A DNA stretch of 64,000 nt from Conexibacter sp. CPCC 206217 (GCF_030646165.1 NZ_JAUTDO010000010.1:85804-149803), one strand, 5' to 3'. Numbered from the stretch's first letter, positions 1 through 8,648 are shown. Made by a program: numbers and translations. The notes: generated from the letters alone by a model not told the origin.

Positions 1-860
1 GGCTCGAGACGCCGGACACCGGCCGCGTGCTGATCAAGGGCGAGGACGCGACCAACGTGCCGCCGCAGCGGCGCGAGATCGGCTTCGTCTTCCAGCACTA
101 CGCCGCGTTCAAGCACATGACCGTGCGCGACAACGTCGCGTTCGGCCTGACGATCCGCAAGCAGCCGAAGGACAAGGTCGCCGATCGCGTCGACGAGCTG
201 CTGAGAATCGTCGGCCTCGCCGGCTACCAGAAGCGCTATCCGAACCAGCTTTCGGGCGGCCAGCGGCAGCGGATGGCGCTGGCGCGCGCGCTCGCGGTCG
301 AGCCGAGAGTGCTGCTGCTCGACGAGCCGTTCGGCGCACTCGACGCGAAGGTCCGTGCGGAGCTGCGCGACTGGCTGCGACGGTTGCACGACGAGGTCCA
401 CGTGACGACGCTGCTGGTCACCCACGACCAGGAGGAGGCGATGTCGATCGCCGACCAGATCGCGGTCATGGACAACGCCAGAATCGAGCAGTTCGGCAGC
501 CCGCGCGAGCTCTACGACCAGCCCACGAACGCGTTCGTGATGGGCTTCCTCGGCCCCGTCAGCCGACTCGGCGACAAGCTCGTGCGCCCGCACGACATCA
601 CGCTCGCGGCGCAGTCCGACGGCACCGCGCAGGAGGCGATGGTCAGCCGCGTGATCCACCTCGGCTTCGAGGTCCGCGTCGAGCTGATGCTGACCAGCGG
701 CGAGGCCGTCACGGCCCAGATCACCCGCACCGAGGCGGACGAGCTGGAGCTGTCGCAGGGCGACATCGTGTGGCTGCGCGCGGCCGGCGCGACCGTGCTG
801 AGAGCCGAGGACGCGAGCGTCCCGGTGCCCGATGCGCCGGCCGCGGTCGACGCGGCATGA
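1..860 (+). CDS. cysA: Sulfate/thiosulfate-type ABC transporter ATP-binding protein, 5'-truncated
   Basis: The reading frame is open from the left edge, so the start codon and Walker A lie outside the window. Visible are the Q-loop (FVFQHYAAF), the ABC signature LSGGQRQRMALARAL, Walker B LLLDEPFGALDAK and the switch histidine in LLVTHDQEEA. A TOBE-like C-terminal region follows (GFLGPVSRL, LVRPHDITL). This order and the HYAAFKHMTV segment match CysA/PotA-type importers, best CysA. It would hydrolyse ATP at the inner membrane face to drive sulfate uptake; the permease genes would lie to the left. The specificity call is family inference. Confidence 0.85.
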   Translation, partial: LETPDTGRVLIKGEDATNVPPQRREIGFVFQHYAAFKHMTVRDNVAFGLTIRKQPKDKVADRVDELLRIVGLAGYQKRYPNQLSGGQRQRMALARALAVEPRVLLLDEPFGALDAKVRAELRDWLRRLHDEVHVTTLLVTHDQEEAMSIADQIAVMDNARIEQFGSPRELYDQPTNAFVMGFLGPVSRLGDKLVRPHDITLAAQSDGTAQEAMVSRVIHLGFEVRVELMLTSGEAVTAQITRTEADELELSQGDIVWLRAAGATVLRAEDASVPVPDAPAAVDAA

Positions 861-924
861 GCGTTTGGTGAGCTGACCTCAACTATTGACCGGCTCGTGC
901 CGACCATACGGCACAGAGCCCGTC

Positions 925-1200
925 ATGTCGTTCGACTCCGCCGACATCAGCGCCGCGCCCCGCGGCCCCTCCGCCAGCTCGTACCTGCGCGAGCTGGGGC
1001 TGTGGGACGCGTGGGTGTTCGCGGCCGGTGACGCGGCCCGCGCGCTGGGCGAGTGGCACGAGGCGACGCCGGCCGACGCGGCCGTCGCCTACGCGGTCTA
1101 CCGGGCGGCGCTGGACCGCGAGGAGCGTGCCGCGGCGGTGCTGGCCGAGTGCGTCACGGACGGCAGGCAGGCCTGGCGCAGCGTCTTCGTGACGGTCTGA
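925..1200 (+). CDS. Small hypothetical protein, 91 aa
   Basis: I do not recognise a family. The ATG at 925 is preferred over an in-frame start 39 nt upstream because the sequence from there (MSFDSADIS) reads as a normal protein start. The product is Ala/Glu/Arg-rich, predicted all-helical, with no signal peptide or membrane segment. It contains alternating tryptophan and aromatic residues (LWDAWVFAAG, AVYRAALDREER). G+C at third positions is high and even, which supports coding. It follows the ABC ATPase by 64 nt but has no clear functional link to it. Confidence 0.55.
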   Translation: MSFDSADISAAPRGPSASSYLRELGLWDAWVFAAGDAARALGEWHEATPADAAVAYAVYRAALDREERAAAVLAECVTDGRQAWRSVFVTV

Positions 1201-1306
1201 GCGCACGGGGCAGGATGGCCGCGGTCGCGCCGTCGCCCGAGCCCACCGCCGGCTCGTGTCGCTGCGCGCCCGGCCCGTCGCGCGCCGGTCCCGTACCGTT
1301 CGCCGC

Positions 1307-1585
1307 ATGCCCGAGACGCTGCAGCTCCTCACCTACGACTACGTCCCCGACATCGTCGAGAAGCGCGGCCCGCACCGTGCGGGACACCTCGACGTGATCG
1401 CGCGCCTGCACGCCGACGGCCGCATCGTGATGGCCGGCGCCGTCGGCGACCCGATCCACGGCGGCCTGTTCGTCTGCCGCGACGTCGCGGCGGCCGACGC
1501 GGTCGTCGCCGAGGATCCCTACGTCGCGGCCGGCCTCGTCGTCAGCCACCGCGTCGAGCCGTGGACGGTCGTCACTCCGCTCTGA
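1307..1585 (+). CDS. YciI-like protein, 92 aa
   Basis: The sequence fits the YciI/dimeric alpha-beta barrel family. It has an N-terminal beta strand (LQLLTYDYV), then RGPHRAGHLDVI with the conserved H and D, a G-rich GAVGDPIHGGLF turn and a final strand ending PWTVV. YciI proteins are small cytosolic proteins with a likely His/Asp active site and mostly unknown substrates. TACCGT at 1294-1299 lies 7 nt upstream of the ATG, so the mRNA is probably leaderless, which supports this start over an upstream in-frame one. Its 3' end overlaps the convergent thioesterase gene by 14 nt. Confidence 0.75.
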   Translation: MPETLQLLTYDYVPDIVEKRGPHRAGHLDVIARLHADGRIVMAGAVGDPIHGGLFVCRDVAAADAVVAEDPYVAAGLVVSHRVEPWTVVTPL

Positions 1586-2063
1586 CGACGAGCAGTCGCT
1601 GCAGCGCGTCGCGCAGGCGGGGTGGCATCTCGGCTGGGCGGCGGCGCTCGCGGTCGACGAAGACGTGGACGAACTCGCCGCTCGCGGCGGGGTGCTCCAT
1701 CCCGGCCTTGAAGAGGCCGATCTCGTAGCGCACGCTCGATCTGCCGAGGTGGCCGACGCGCAGCCCGCCCTCCACGACGTCGGGGAACGCGAGCGACGCG
1801 TGGTATCTGCACGACGACTCCGCGCAGACGCCGATCACGTCGCCGGTGAGGATGTCGAGCCCGCCCTCGCGGATCAGCCAGGTGTTGATGATCGTGTCGA
1901 AGAAGGCGTAGTACTCGACGTTGTTGACGTGCCCGTAGACGTCGTTGTCGGCCCAGCGGGTGGGCATCTCGAGGCGCTGCGGGTAATCGTCACGCGTGTC
2001 GCTCGGCACGTCCGGGAACGTATCAGTGGCGCGCGCCGGGGGCCTGCGGATAGGTTGGGCCAT
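1572..2063 (-). CDS. Acyl-CoA thioesterase (4-hydroxybenzoyl-CoA thioesterase/YbgC-like hot-dog fold)
   Basis: The 163-residue protein has the family hallmark RWADNDVYGHVNN, in which the Asp is the catalytic residue of this hot-dog class, followed by YYAFFDTIIN. The rest follows the family: VCAESSCRYHASLAFPD, then the C-terminal strand pair. It would hydrolyse acyl-CoA esters in the cytosol; the acyl group cannot be read from sequence. The ATG at 2063 is chosen; an in-frame start 15 nt upstream adds only MPRRT. Its start codon overlaps, on the other strand, the start of a 22-codon lipoprotein-like frame. Confidence 0.82.
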   Translation of the reverse strand: MAQPIRRPPARATDTFPDVPSDTRDDYPQRLEMPTRWADNDVYGHVNNVEYYAFFDTIINTWLIREGGLDILTGDVIGVCAESSCRYHASLAFPDVVEGGLRVGHLGRSSVRYEIGLFKAGMEHPAASGEFVHVFVDRERRRPAEMPPRLRDALQRLLVVRAE

Positions 2064-2130
2064 GGTCCGTCTCGGCACCGCCCTTGCGCTCGTCTTCGCG
2101 CTCGCCGCCTGCTCCGTCTCACGACGCTAG
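2062..2130 (+). CDS. Possible 22-residue lipoprotein/lipopeptide precursor
   Basis: The frame begins ATG GTC CGT and encodes MVRLG, a hydrophobic stretch (TALALVFALAA), then Cys17 followed by only SVSRR and a TAG stop. The lipobox LAAC is perfect. Signal peptidase II cleavage would leave a six-residue lipidated peptide, so the product is almost entirely signal peptide. TAGGTT (2051-2056) sits 5 nt before the ATG, the same leaderless arrangement as neighbouring genes. It is convergent with the VWA gene, whose stop codon overlaps. It could be real, a remnant of a deleted lipoprotein, or chance. Confidence 0.4.
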   Translation: MVRLGTALALVFALAACSVSRR

Positions 2131-3098
2131 GGCAGCCGCCCCGCCGTGCGCATCGACGCCGCGCCGGCGCCGAGCAGCAGCAGAAGGCCGGCGACGGCGA
2201 AGGCGGCCGTGACCTCGCGCTGCTCGTCTCTCGTGCCCAGGCGCGAGCCGAGCGTCTCGTAGATCGAGGACAGCTGCTGGTCGTCCTGGGCCTGGAACGC
2301 GCGGCCGCCGGAGGCGTCGGCGATCGCTTCGAGCGTCTCGGGGTCGGGCGGGACGGGCAGCGCAGGGGCGCCGAATCCGGTCGGGTTCGGGACGGTCGCG
2401 TCCCGCGTGCCGAGCGCGACGGTGTAGATCGGGATTCTCTCCTCGCCGGCCGCTCTCGCGACGCCGACCGGATCGCGCCCGATCGTCGTCGCGCCATCGG
2501 ACAGCAGCACCATCGCGGCCGGGATCTTCTCGCCCTGGTCCTGCTGGCGCTGCAGCGTGTCGAGCGCGACCTGCAGCGCGTCGCCGGTCGCGGTGCCGCC
2601 GTCGGCGACCTGCGAGTCGATCGTCGTCTGGATCAGCGCATGGTCGCGCGTCGGCACCTGCGTCCCGTCGGGCACGTCGGAGTAGGTCGTCACGCCGACT
2701 CTGATCGACCTCGGGATCTGGTCGAGGAAGCGGCTCGCTGCTCTCTTCGCGGCCGTCATGCGGTCGGGCTCGACGTCCTGCGCGAGCATCGAGCGCGAGT
2801 GGTCGGTGACGAGCATGATCGACGCCTTCTCGATCGGGACCGCGACCGTCCGCTGCGGCTTCGCGAGCGCGAGCGCGAGCGCTGCAAGCGCCGCCAGCAG
2901 CAGCGCGGCAGGCAGATGGCGCTTCCATGCCGGCACGGTCCCGGCCGCCTGCTTCAGCGCCGCGACGCCGGTGAAGCGGACCGCGTATCTGCGCCCGCGG
3001 CGGCGGTTGGCGACCTGGATCGCGATCAGCGCGGGAACGGCCAGCAGCGCGAACAGGTACCACGGCGAGCCGAACGAGATGGCGAACACGCTCGTCAT
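2127..3098 (-). CDS. VWA-domain membrane protein (BatA/BatB-like), second copy
   Basis: The product is 323 aa. Two N-terminal membrane segments (about residues 12-30 and 62-79) are followed by a von Willebrand A domain with an intact MIDAS motif DHSRS at 99-103 and a further metal-site region SDGATTIG. A C-terminal membrane helix (about 298-316) comes after the conserved LGTRDEQREVTAAFA. The N-terminal anchor precedes the KPQRTVAVP strand, as in BatA. The gene overlaps the DUF58 gene by ATGA and ends the HtrA-VWA-MoxR-DUF58-VWA operon. It is clearly paralogous to the protein at 5181-6143. It is likely a metal-dependent adhesion scaffold at the membrane working with MoxR. Confidence 0.85.
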   Translation of the reverse strand: MTSVFAISFGSPWYLFALLAVPALIAIQVANRRRGRRYAVRFTGVAALKQAAGTVPAWKRHLPAALLLAALAALALALAKPQRTVAVPIEKASIMLVTDHSRSMLAQDVEPDRMTAAKRAASRFLDQIPRSIRVGVTTYSDVPDGTQVPTRDHALIQTTIDSQVADGGTATGDALQVALDTLQRQQDQGEKIPAAMVLLSDGATTIGRDPVGVARAAGEERIPIYTVALGTRDATVPNPTGFGAPALPVPPDPETLEAIADASGGRAFQAQDDQQLSSIYETLGSRLGTRDEQREVTAAFAVAGLLLLLGAGAASMRTAGRLP

Positions 3099-4003
3099 GA
3101 CAGCCGCCGTCCCAGCGCCTGCAGCCAGTCGCCCTCGGTCGACAGGACGATCTGCTGGACCTGCAGCCGGCGCAGCTCGCGCGCGACCTTCTCGCGCCGC
3201 TCGCGCTCGATCTGCTCGAAGCGGTCGCGCACCGATCTGCGCGAGGTGTCGACCTCGATCCGCTCGCCCGTCTCCGGGTCCACCAGGGCGAGCCGCCCGA
3301 CCGCGGGGACCGACGACTCGCGCGGATCGCGCACCTCGATCGCGAGCACGGAGTGGCGCTGCGCCAGCGCGCCGAGCGAGCGCGTCCAGTCGTCCTCGTC
3401 GCGCCAGTCGGAGATCACGACGACGAGGCCGGGCTGCGTCGCGACGCGGCCGATCCGCCGCAGCGCGCCGTTCAGCGCGCCCGGCTCGTGGTGGCCGTCG
3501 GGCGCGACGCCCTCCTCCAGCGCGCGCTGCAGCGCGACGAAGCCGGGCTTGGAGGCGCGCGGCGGGATCAGCCTCGGCGTGCCGGCGCCGAACGTCATCA
3601 GCGCGACGCGGCCGGCGCGGCGGATCGCAAGGCGCCCGATCACGTGCGTGACGCCCTCCGCGACGTCGGACTTCAACCGGTCCGCCGTCCCGAACGCCAT
3701 CGACGGCGACAGGTCGAGCGCGATCCACGTCGTCAGCGTCCGCTCCGGCACGTGCAGCCGCACGTGCGGCACGCCCGTACGGGCGGTCGCGGCGGCGTCG
3801 ATCTGGCGCACGTCGTCGCCGACCTCGTACGGCCGCAGCTGGGCCAGCTCGGTCCCGGAGCCGAGCCCGGCCGCGCGCCGATCGCCCGGCAGCGCGCCAG
3901 AGGCGCGCCGCGCGACGATCAGGTCGAGCGACTCGAGCAGGCCGTGCGGGATCGCGCCAGGACCCTGGCGGCCGACGGGACGCGTCAGACGCGGAGCGGG
4001 CAT
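3095..4003 (-). CDS. DUF58 domain protein
   Basis: The 302-residue protein carries the DUF58 motif YEVGDDVRQIDAAATAR at about 59-75, then a VWA-like half with DLSPS at 97-101 (an intact DxSxS metal site) and VVVISDWRDEDDW further on. It lacks the two N-terminal membrane helices seen in longer DUF58 proteins, so it is probably cytosolic or peripheral. DUF58 genes nearly always sit beside a moxR gene, as here, and are thought to be partners of the MoxR ATPase. The gap to moxR is 75 nt and holds a hairpin; the stop overlaps the next start (ATGA). Confidence 0.88.
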   Translation of the reverse strand: MPAPRLTRPVGRQGPGAIPHGLLESLDLIVARRASGALPGDRRAAGLGSGTELAQLRPYEVGDDVRQIDAAATARTGVPHVRLHVPERTLTTWIALDLSPSMAFGTADRLKSDVAEGVTHVIGRLAIRRAGRVALMTFGAGTPRLIPPRASKPGFVALQRALEEGVAPDGHHEPGALNGALRRIGRVATQPGLVVVISDWRDEDDWTRSLGALAQRHSVLAIEVRDPRESSVPAVGRLALVDPETGERIEVDTSRRSVRDRFEQIERERREKVARELRRLQVQQIVLSTEGDWLQALGRRLS

Positions 4004-4016
4004 CTCATCGCGCTCC

Positions 4017-4068
4017 CGCGAGTTCCCGCCGACGCGGAGCGGTGCGGCCGGCCGTCGTGGAACTCGCG
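4017..4068. repeat. Inverted repeat between moxR and DUF58 genes
   Basis: The 10-nt arms CGCGAGTTCC (4017-4026) and GGAACTCGCG (4059-4068) are perfect complements separated by 32 nt, in the only sizeable gap of this operon's distal half. There is no T-run, so it is more likely an mRNA-stabilising or attenuating hairpin than a full terminator. Confidence 0.5.
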
Positions 4069-4078
4069 AGCCTGAGCA

Positions 4079-5146
4079 TCAGGCCGCCGCCTCCGGCCGG
4101 CGCAGATGGTCCGACGGCGGCTCGCCGACGGCGGTGAAGACGCGGCCGAGCACGTCGTCGGCGGTCACGTTCTCCGTCAGCGCGTCGTAGGACAGCACGA
4201 TCCGGTGACGCAGCACGTCGGGCGCGAGGTCGCGCACGTCGGAGACGGCGACGTAGCCGCGCCCGCGCAGCAGCGCCAGCGCGCGCGCCGCCTGCACGAG
4301 CCCGATCGGCCCGCGCGGGCTGGCGCCGTACTCGATGAACGGCGCGACGTCGTCGAGCCCGTACTTCTGCGGCCGTCGCGTCGCGTCGGCGAGCGTGACG
4401 GCGTACTGGATCACCTCGCGGTCGACGAGCACTCTGCCGGCGGCCTCGGCGAAGCGGTCGAGGTCGGCGATCGAGAGCCGCTCGCGCGGCGCCGCGACGC
4501 GGCCGAGCGAGCGGTCCACGACGGCAGCCTCCTCGCTCATCGTGGGGTAGTCGACCATCACCTTCATCAGGAAGCGGTCGATCTGCGCCTCGGGCAGCGG
4601 GTAGGTGCCCTCGGACTCGATCGGGTTCTGCGTCGCCAGCACGAGGAACGGGCGGGGCGTGGGGTGCGTCTCGCCGCCTATCGTCACCTGCTGCTCCTGC
4701 ATCACCTCCAGCAGCGCCGACTGCACCTTCGCGGGCGCGCGGTTGATCTCGTCGGCGAGCAGGAAGTTGCCGAAGACGGGGCCGAGCTCGGTCTCGAAGC
4801 GGCCGGTGTCGGGTCGGTAGACGCGCGTGCCGACGAGGTCGGCCGGGACCAGGTCCGGTGTGAACTGGATCCGCTTGAAGGAGCCGCCGAGGACCTGCGC
4901 CAGCGTCTTGACGGTGAGCGTCTTGGCGAGGCCCGGGACGCCCTCCAGCAGCACGTGGCCACCGGCCAGCAGGGCGACCAGCAGCCGCTCCAGCATCGCG
5001 TCCTGGCCGACGATCACGCGCTTGATCTCGTGCAGCGCCTCCTCGAGCGCGTCGCGCGGCTCCTCCCTGCGCTGGAAGCGCTCCTCGGGCGCGGGAGCAG
5101 GAGCCGGGAAGCGATCCTCGGGCGGCTGGGGGTGGTCGAACGTCAC
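4079..5146 (-). CDS. MoxR-family AAA+ ATPase
   Basis: The product is 355 aa, the usual length. An N-terminal Pro/Glu-rich tail (1-35) precedes the AAA_3 domain. Walker A is GVPGLAKT (69-76), Walker B is LLADEINRAP, followed by sensor 1 in LATQNPIE and the pore/insert region EAQIDRFLMKV; a lid domain follows. MoxR ATPases act as chaperones that mature or load metal cofactors, often onto VWA proteins, and this gene lies between two VWA genes and DUF58. The start has a GGAG-type ribosome site about 8 nt upstream. It is cytosolic. Confidence 0.93.
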   Translation of the reverse strand: MTFDHPQPPEDRFPAPAPAPEERFQRREEPRDALEEALHEIKRVIVGQDAMLERLLVALLAGGHVLLEGVPGLAKTLTVKTLAQVLGGSFKRIQFTPDLVPADLVGTRVYRPDTGRFETELGPVFGNFLLADEINRAPAKVQSALLEVMQEQQVTIGGETHPTPRPFLVLATQNPIESEGTYPLPEAQIDRFLMKVMVDYPTMSEEAAVVDRSLGRVAAPRERLSIADLDRFAEAAGRVLVDREVIQYAVTLADATRRPQKYGLDDVAPFIEYGASPRGPIGLVQAARALALLRGRGYVAVSDVRDLAPDVLRHRIVLSYDALTENVTADDVLGRVFTAVGEPPSDHLRRPEAAA

Positions 5147-5180
5147 GTCGGGTGGCTCCTTTCGGGAACTGGGGTGAAGA

Positions 5181-6143
5181 TCAGATCGGGCGGCCGAACC
5201 AACGCAGCGAGAGGCCCGCGCCGGCGAGCAGCAGCAGCAGGCCGCCGGCGGCGAACGCGGCCGTGATCTGCCGCTGCTCGTCTCTGGTGCCCAGCTGCGA
5301 GCCGAGTCGCTCGTAGACGGTGTTGAGGCGGTCGGAGCTGGCGGCGGTGAACGTATCGCCGTTGCTGACCTCGGCGATCTGCGCCAGCGAGGCCGGATCC
5401 GGTGGGACCGACTCGACTCTCTGCTCGCCGGTTCTGGGATCGGGCACGGTGATCGTGCCGGCGTCGGTGCCGAACGCGACGGTGTAGATCGGGATTCTCA
5501 GCGCCGCGGCCTCGGAGGCTGCCGCTATCGGGTCGCTGCCGCGGACCGAGACGCCGTCGGAGATCAGCACGATCGCGGACGGCGGCCGTCTGCCGTCGAC
5601 GCCCGGCTGGTTTCTCAGCACGGTCGTCGCGGTTCTGATCGCGTCGCCGGTCGCGGTCGTCCCGCTGACGGTGAGGCGGTCGATCGCGGTCGCGATGTCG
5701 GCGCGATCGCGCGTCGGGCTCTGCAGCACGGTCGCCGTCGTGTTGTAGGCGATCACGCCGATGTTGACCGCCTTCGGCACCTCGTCGACGAAGCGGCGCG
5801 CGGCACGCTTGGCGGCGATCATGCGGTTGGGCTGCACGTCGGTCGCGAGCATCGAGCCGGAGACGTCGGTGAGCAGCACGATCGACGCCCGCTCGACCGG
5901 CACCGCGACCGTCCGCTGCGGCTTCGCGGCGGCGACGATCAGCGCGGCGAGCGCGACGAGGAAGACGAGCATCGGCGCGTGACGGCGCCAGCCCGGCCGG
6001 CTCGGCGCGACGGCCGGCTGCATGCGGGGGGAGGCGAAGGCGGCGCCGGCGGCCCGCCGGTTGCGCTGCGCGAGCAGATACCAGACGGCGAGCAGCGGGA
6101 GCGCGGCCAGCGCCAGCAGGACGAGCGGCGCGGCGAAGCTCAT
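5181..6143 (-). CDS. VWA-domain membrane protein (BatA/BatB-like), first copy
   Basis: The product is 320 aa: an N-terminal helix (about 5-24), a second helix (57-73), a VWA domain with intact MIDAS DVSGS at 93-97, and a C-terminal helix (about 296-314). It shares long stretches with the second VWA protein of the operon (KPQRTVAVPVE, GTRDEQRQITAAFA), so the pair arose by tandem duplication. Its start overlaps the end of htrA (ATGA), and moxR follows after 34 nt. Expected role: membrane scaffold of a MoxR-assisted complex facing the cell envelope. Confidence 0.87.
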   Translation of the reverse strand: MSFAAPLVLLALAALPLLAVWYLLAQRNRRAAGAAFASPRMQPAVAPSRPGWRRHAPMLVFLVALAALIVAAAKPQRTVAVPVERASIVLLTDVSGSMLATDVQPNRMIAAKRAARRFVDEVPKAVNIGVIAYNTTATVLQSPTRDRADIATAIDRLTVSGTTATGDAIRTATTVLRNQPGVDGRRPPSAIVLISDGVSVRGSDPIAAASEAAALRIPIYTVAFGTDAGTITVPDPRTGEQRVESVPPDPASLAQIAEVSNGDTFTAASSDRLNTVYERLGSQLGTRDEQRQITAAFAAGGLLLLLAGAGLSLRWFGRPI

Positions 6144-7342
6144 GGCGCGTCTGCGCGGTCTCCCAGCGTCACGTCGAGCGTGACGTCTCTGCCCCCGCGC
6201 TCCAGTTCGACCTGGACTCTCTGGCCCGGCTCGCTTCTGCTGATGCTGGCCGCGACGTCGGCGGGCTCCTGGACGCCCATGCCGTTGACGCGCTTGAGCA
6301 CGTCGCCGACGCGGATCCCGGCTCTCTCCGCCGGCCCGCTTCTTCTGACCTCCGCGACTCTCGCGCCGGCGGACGCGCCGGTCAGCGTGGTCGGCTGGGT
6401 CGAGACGCCGAGGTACGGTCGCGAGATTCTCTCGCCCCTCTGCAGCTTCGGGACGATCTGGCGGGCTGTGTTCGACGGCACCGCGAAGCCGATCCCGATG
6501 TTGCCGGCCTGGCCCATGCCGCTCGTCGCGATCTGCGAGTTGACGCCGATCACGTGGCCGCCGCTGTCGAGCAGCGGGCCGCCGGAGTTGCCGGGGTTGA
6601 TCGGCGCGTCGGTCTGGATCACCTCGTCGATCTCGAAGCCGTTGGGCGCCGTGATCGAGCGGCCGAGGCCGGAGACGATGCCCTCGGTGACGGTGCGGTC
6701 GAGCCCGAACGGGTTGCCGATCGCGACCGCGAAGTCGCCGACCGAGACGTTGCGCGAGTCCGCGAACGAGAGCGCTCTGACGCCTCTGGGGATGCGGTCC
6801 GGCTCGATCGAGACGACGGCGAGGTCGGACGACTCGTCGGTGCCGAGCACGTCGCCGTCGATCGAGGCGCCGTCCTGGCCGAACTTGACGACCACGTGGT
6901 TGCTGGTGCCGACGACGTGGTAGTTGGTGACGAGCGTCCCTCTGGCGTCGATCAGGAAGCCGGTGCCCTGACCGGTCTGCGTGCTGATCGAGACGACCGC
7001 GGGGCTCGTGAGGGCGTAGATCGCACCTGCGCGCGTCTGGCCCGCCTGGGGTCTGATCGGTCTGCTCGAGAGCGCAGGCAGCGGCGGCGGTCCGTCGTCG
7101 CCGCCGCCGAAGAGCGTCAGCGCGGCGGCCACGCCGCCACCGGCGGCGACCAGCGCGATCAGGATCGCCAGCAGCACGAACGAGCCGCGCCGCGGCTTGC
7201 GTTCGGGCTGTTCAGGCGCGCTGCCCGCATCGCTGGCCGGACGTGGCGGCGGCGTGCGGTGCAGCGCGGTGGCGCCGTCGTCGCGAGCTTGATCGGACTC
7301 GGCCCGCCACTCGCCAGTCCAGAGATGTCTTGGTGACCCCAT
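6140..7342 (-). CDS. HtrA/DegP-like membrane-anchored serine protease with PDZ domain
   Basis: The product is 400 aa. A Pro-rich cytosolic tail precedes one membrane helix (about 55-78). The trypsin-like domain has the full triad: His142 in TNYHVVG, Asp173 in SSDLAVV and Ser253 in GNSGGPLL. One PDZ domain lies at about 305-395 (GIRVGDVLKRVNG). This architecture matches actinobacterial HtrA proteins, which degrade or refold damaged proteins outside the membrane. It is the first gene of the operon. The ATG at 7342 has no clear ribosome site; TAGCCT lies 11 nt upstream, so the leader is very short. An open extension upstream is not protein-like. Confidence 0.9.
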   Translation of the reverse strand: MGSPRHLWTGEWRAESDQARDDGATALHRTPPPRPASDAGSAPEQPERKPRRGSFVLLAILIALVAAGGGVAAALTLFGGGDDGPPPLPALSSRPIRPQAGQTRAGAIYALTSPAVVSISTQTGQGTGFLIDARGTLVTNYHVVGTSNHVVVKFGQDGASIDGDVLGTDESSDLAVVSIEPDRIPRGVRALSFADSRNVSVGDFAVAIGNPFGLDRTVTEGIVSGLGRSITAPNGFEIDEVIQTDAPINPGNSGGPLLDSGGHVIGVNSQIATSGMGQAGNIGIGFAVPSNTARQIVPKLQRGERISRPYLGVSTQPTTLTGASAGARVAEVRRSGPAERAGIRVGDVLKRVNGMGVQEPADVAASISRSEPGQRVQVELERGGRDVTLDVTLGDRADAP

Positions 7343-7538
7343 CGGTAGAGATGAGGCTACCCGGCCACTGAAAGACGACGTTAAGAGTCTCCAAGCCAAA
7401 CCTGAACGTGTCGCGCACACATCGCACACATGCGATCGCGGTCGACGCCGGCGCACGGCAGATGAGCGTTCGGCCACATTTGTGACGAAGCGGTGAAGCG
7501 GCGCGTGCGATGTGCAGTTGCGAGGAATCCCGTCGCCC

Positions 7539-8648
7539 ATGGGCTCCGACGACATCCTCCTCGCGCTCGTGGTCGCCGCCGCGTTGTCGTTCGACTTCAC
7601 CAACGGCTTCCACGACACCGCCAACGCAATGGCGACGTCGATCGCCACACGCGCACTGAGACCGAGAGTCGCGGTCGTGCTCGCGGGCTTTCTCAACTTC
7701 GTCGGCGCGTTCCTCTCGATCGCCGTCGCGACGACGATCGCCAGAGGCATCGTCGACAACAGCGTGATCACGATGGAGATCATCCTCGCCGGTCTGCTCG
7801 GCGCGATCCTCTGGAACCTCGCGACATGGGCGCTGTCGCTGCCGTCGTCGTCCAGCCACGCGCTGATCGGCGGGCTCGTCGGCGCGACGCTCGTCGGCGA
7901 CGGCTCGAGCGCCGTCAAGTTCGACGGGATCATCAGAAGCGTGATCGTCCCGGCGGTGCTGGCGCCGATCGTGGCGGGCGTCGTCGCGCTGACGGCGACC
8001 TACTTCGCCTACCGCGCGCTGGCGCGGCTGAGAGAGGACGACAAGCACGCGACGCGCAGCTTCCGGTTCGGCCAGATCGGCTCGGCCAGCCTCGTCTCGC
8101 TCGCGCACGGCACCAACGACGCGCAGAAGACGATGGGCGTGATCACGCTCGCGCTGATCGTGCACGGCTCGCTCAACGCCGACGACTTCACCGTCCCGCT
8201 GTGGGTCAAGCTCTGCTCGGCGACCGCGATCGCGGCCGGCACCTGCATCGGCGGCTGGCGGATCATCAACACCCTGGGGAGACGGATGACCGAGATCGAG
8301 GCACCGCAGGGCTTCGCGGCCGAGGCGTCGGGAGCGGGGACGATCCTCGCCTCGTCCTACTTCGGCTACCCGCTGTCGACGACGCAGGTCGTCGCCGGAT
8401 CCGTCCTCGGGGCGGGGACCGGCAAGAAGCTCGCGTCGGTCAGATGGGGCCTGGCGGGGCAGATGGGGCTCGCGTGGCTGCTGACCCTGCCGGCGGCCGG
8501 ATTGATGTCGGCGGCCGCGTACGAGATCGCCGACCTGTTCGGGATCGACTCGGCCGGACCGGTTGTGATCGCACTTGGCGCGGCGCTCGCCGCCGTGGCG
8601 CTGTGGACCTTCGCTCAGCGCACCCGCGTCACCTCGGCGGACGTCTGA
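7539..8648 (+). CDS. pitA: PiT-family inorganic phosphate transporter
   Basis: The product is about 369 aa from the ATG at 7539, a multi-helix membrane protein. The N-terminal half has the PiT signature FTNGFHDTANAMATSIAT, and the second half repeats it as SLAHGTNDAQKTMGV. The internal duplication of GFHDTANA/AHGTNDAQ is diagnostic. It would import phosphate as a metal-phosphate complex with protons. An alternative GTG at 7512 adds nine residues; GAGGAA at 7522-7527 favours the ATG. It is divergent from htrA across 196 nt and overlaps the next small gene by one base. Confidence 0.92.
   Translation: MGSDDILLALVVAAALSFDFTNGFHDTANAMATSIATRALRPRVAVVLAGFLNFVGAFLSIAVATTIARGIVDNSVITMEIILAGLLGAILWNLATWALSLPSSSSHALIGGLVGATLVGDGSSAVKFDGIIRSVIVPAVLAPIVAGVVALTATYFAYRALARLREDDKHATRSFRFGQIGSASLVSLAHGTNDAQKTMGVITLALIVHGSLNADDFTVPLWVKLCSATAIAAGTCIGGWRIINTLGRRMTEIEAPQGFAAEASGAGTILASSYFGYPLSTTQVVAGSVLGAGTGKKLASVRWGLAGQMGLAWLLTLPAAGLMSAAAYEIADLFGIDSAGPVVIALGAALAAVALWTFAQRTRVTSADV

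Noticed and set aside
1665..4190. An 841-codon plus-strand frame opposite the thioesterase, VWA and DUF58 genes
   Set aside because: It is Arg-rich, has no domain and is antisense to clear coding genes; it is a composition artefact.
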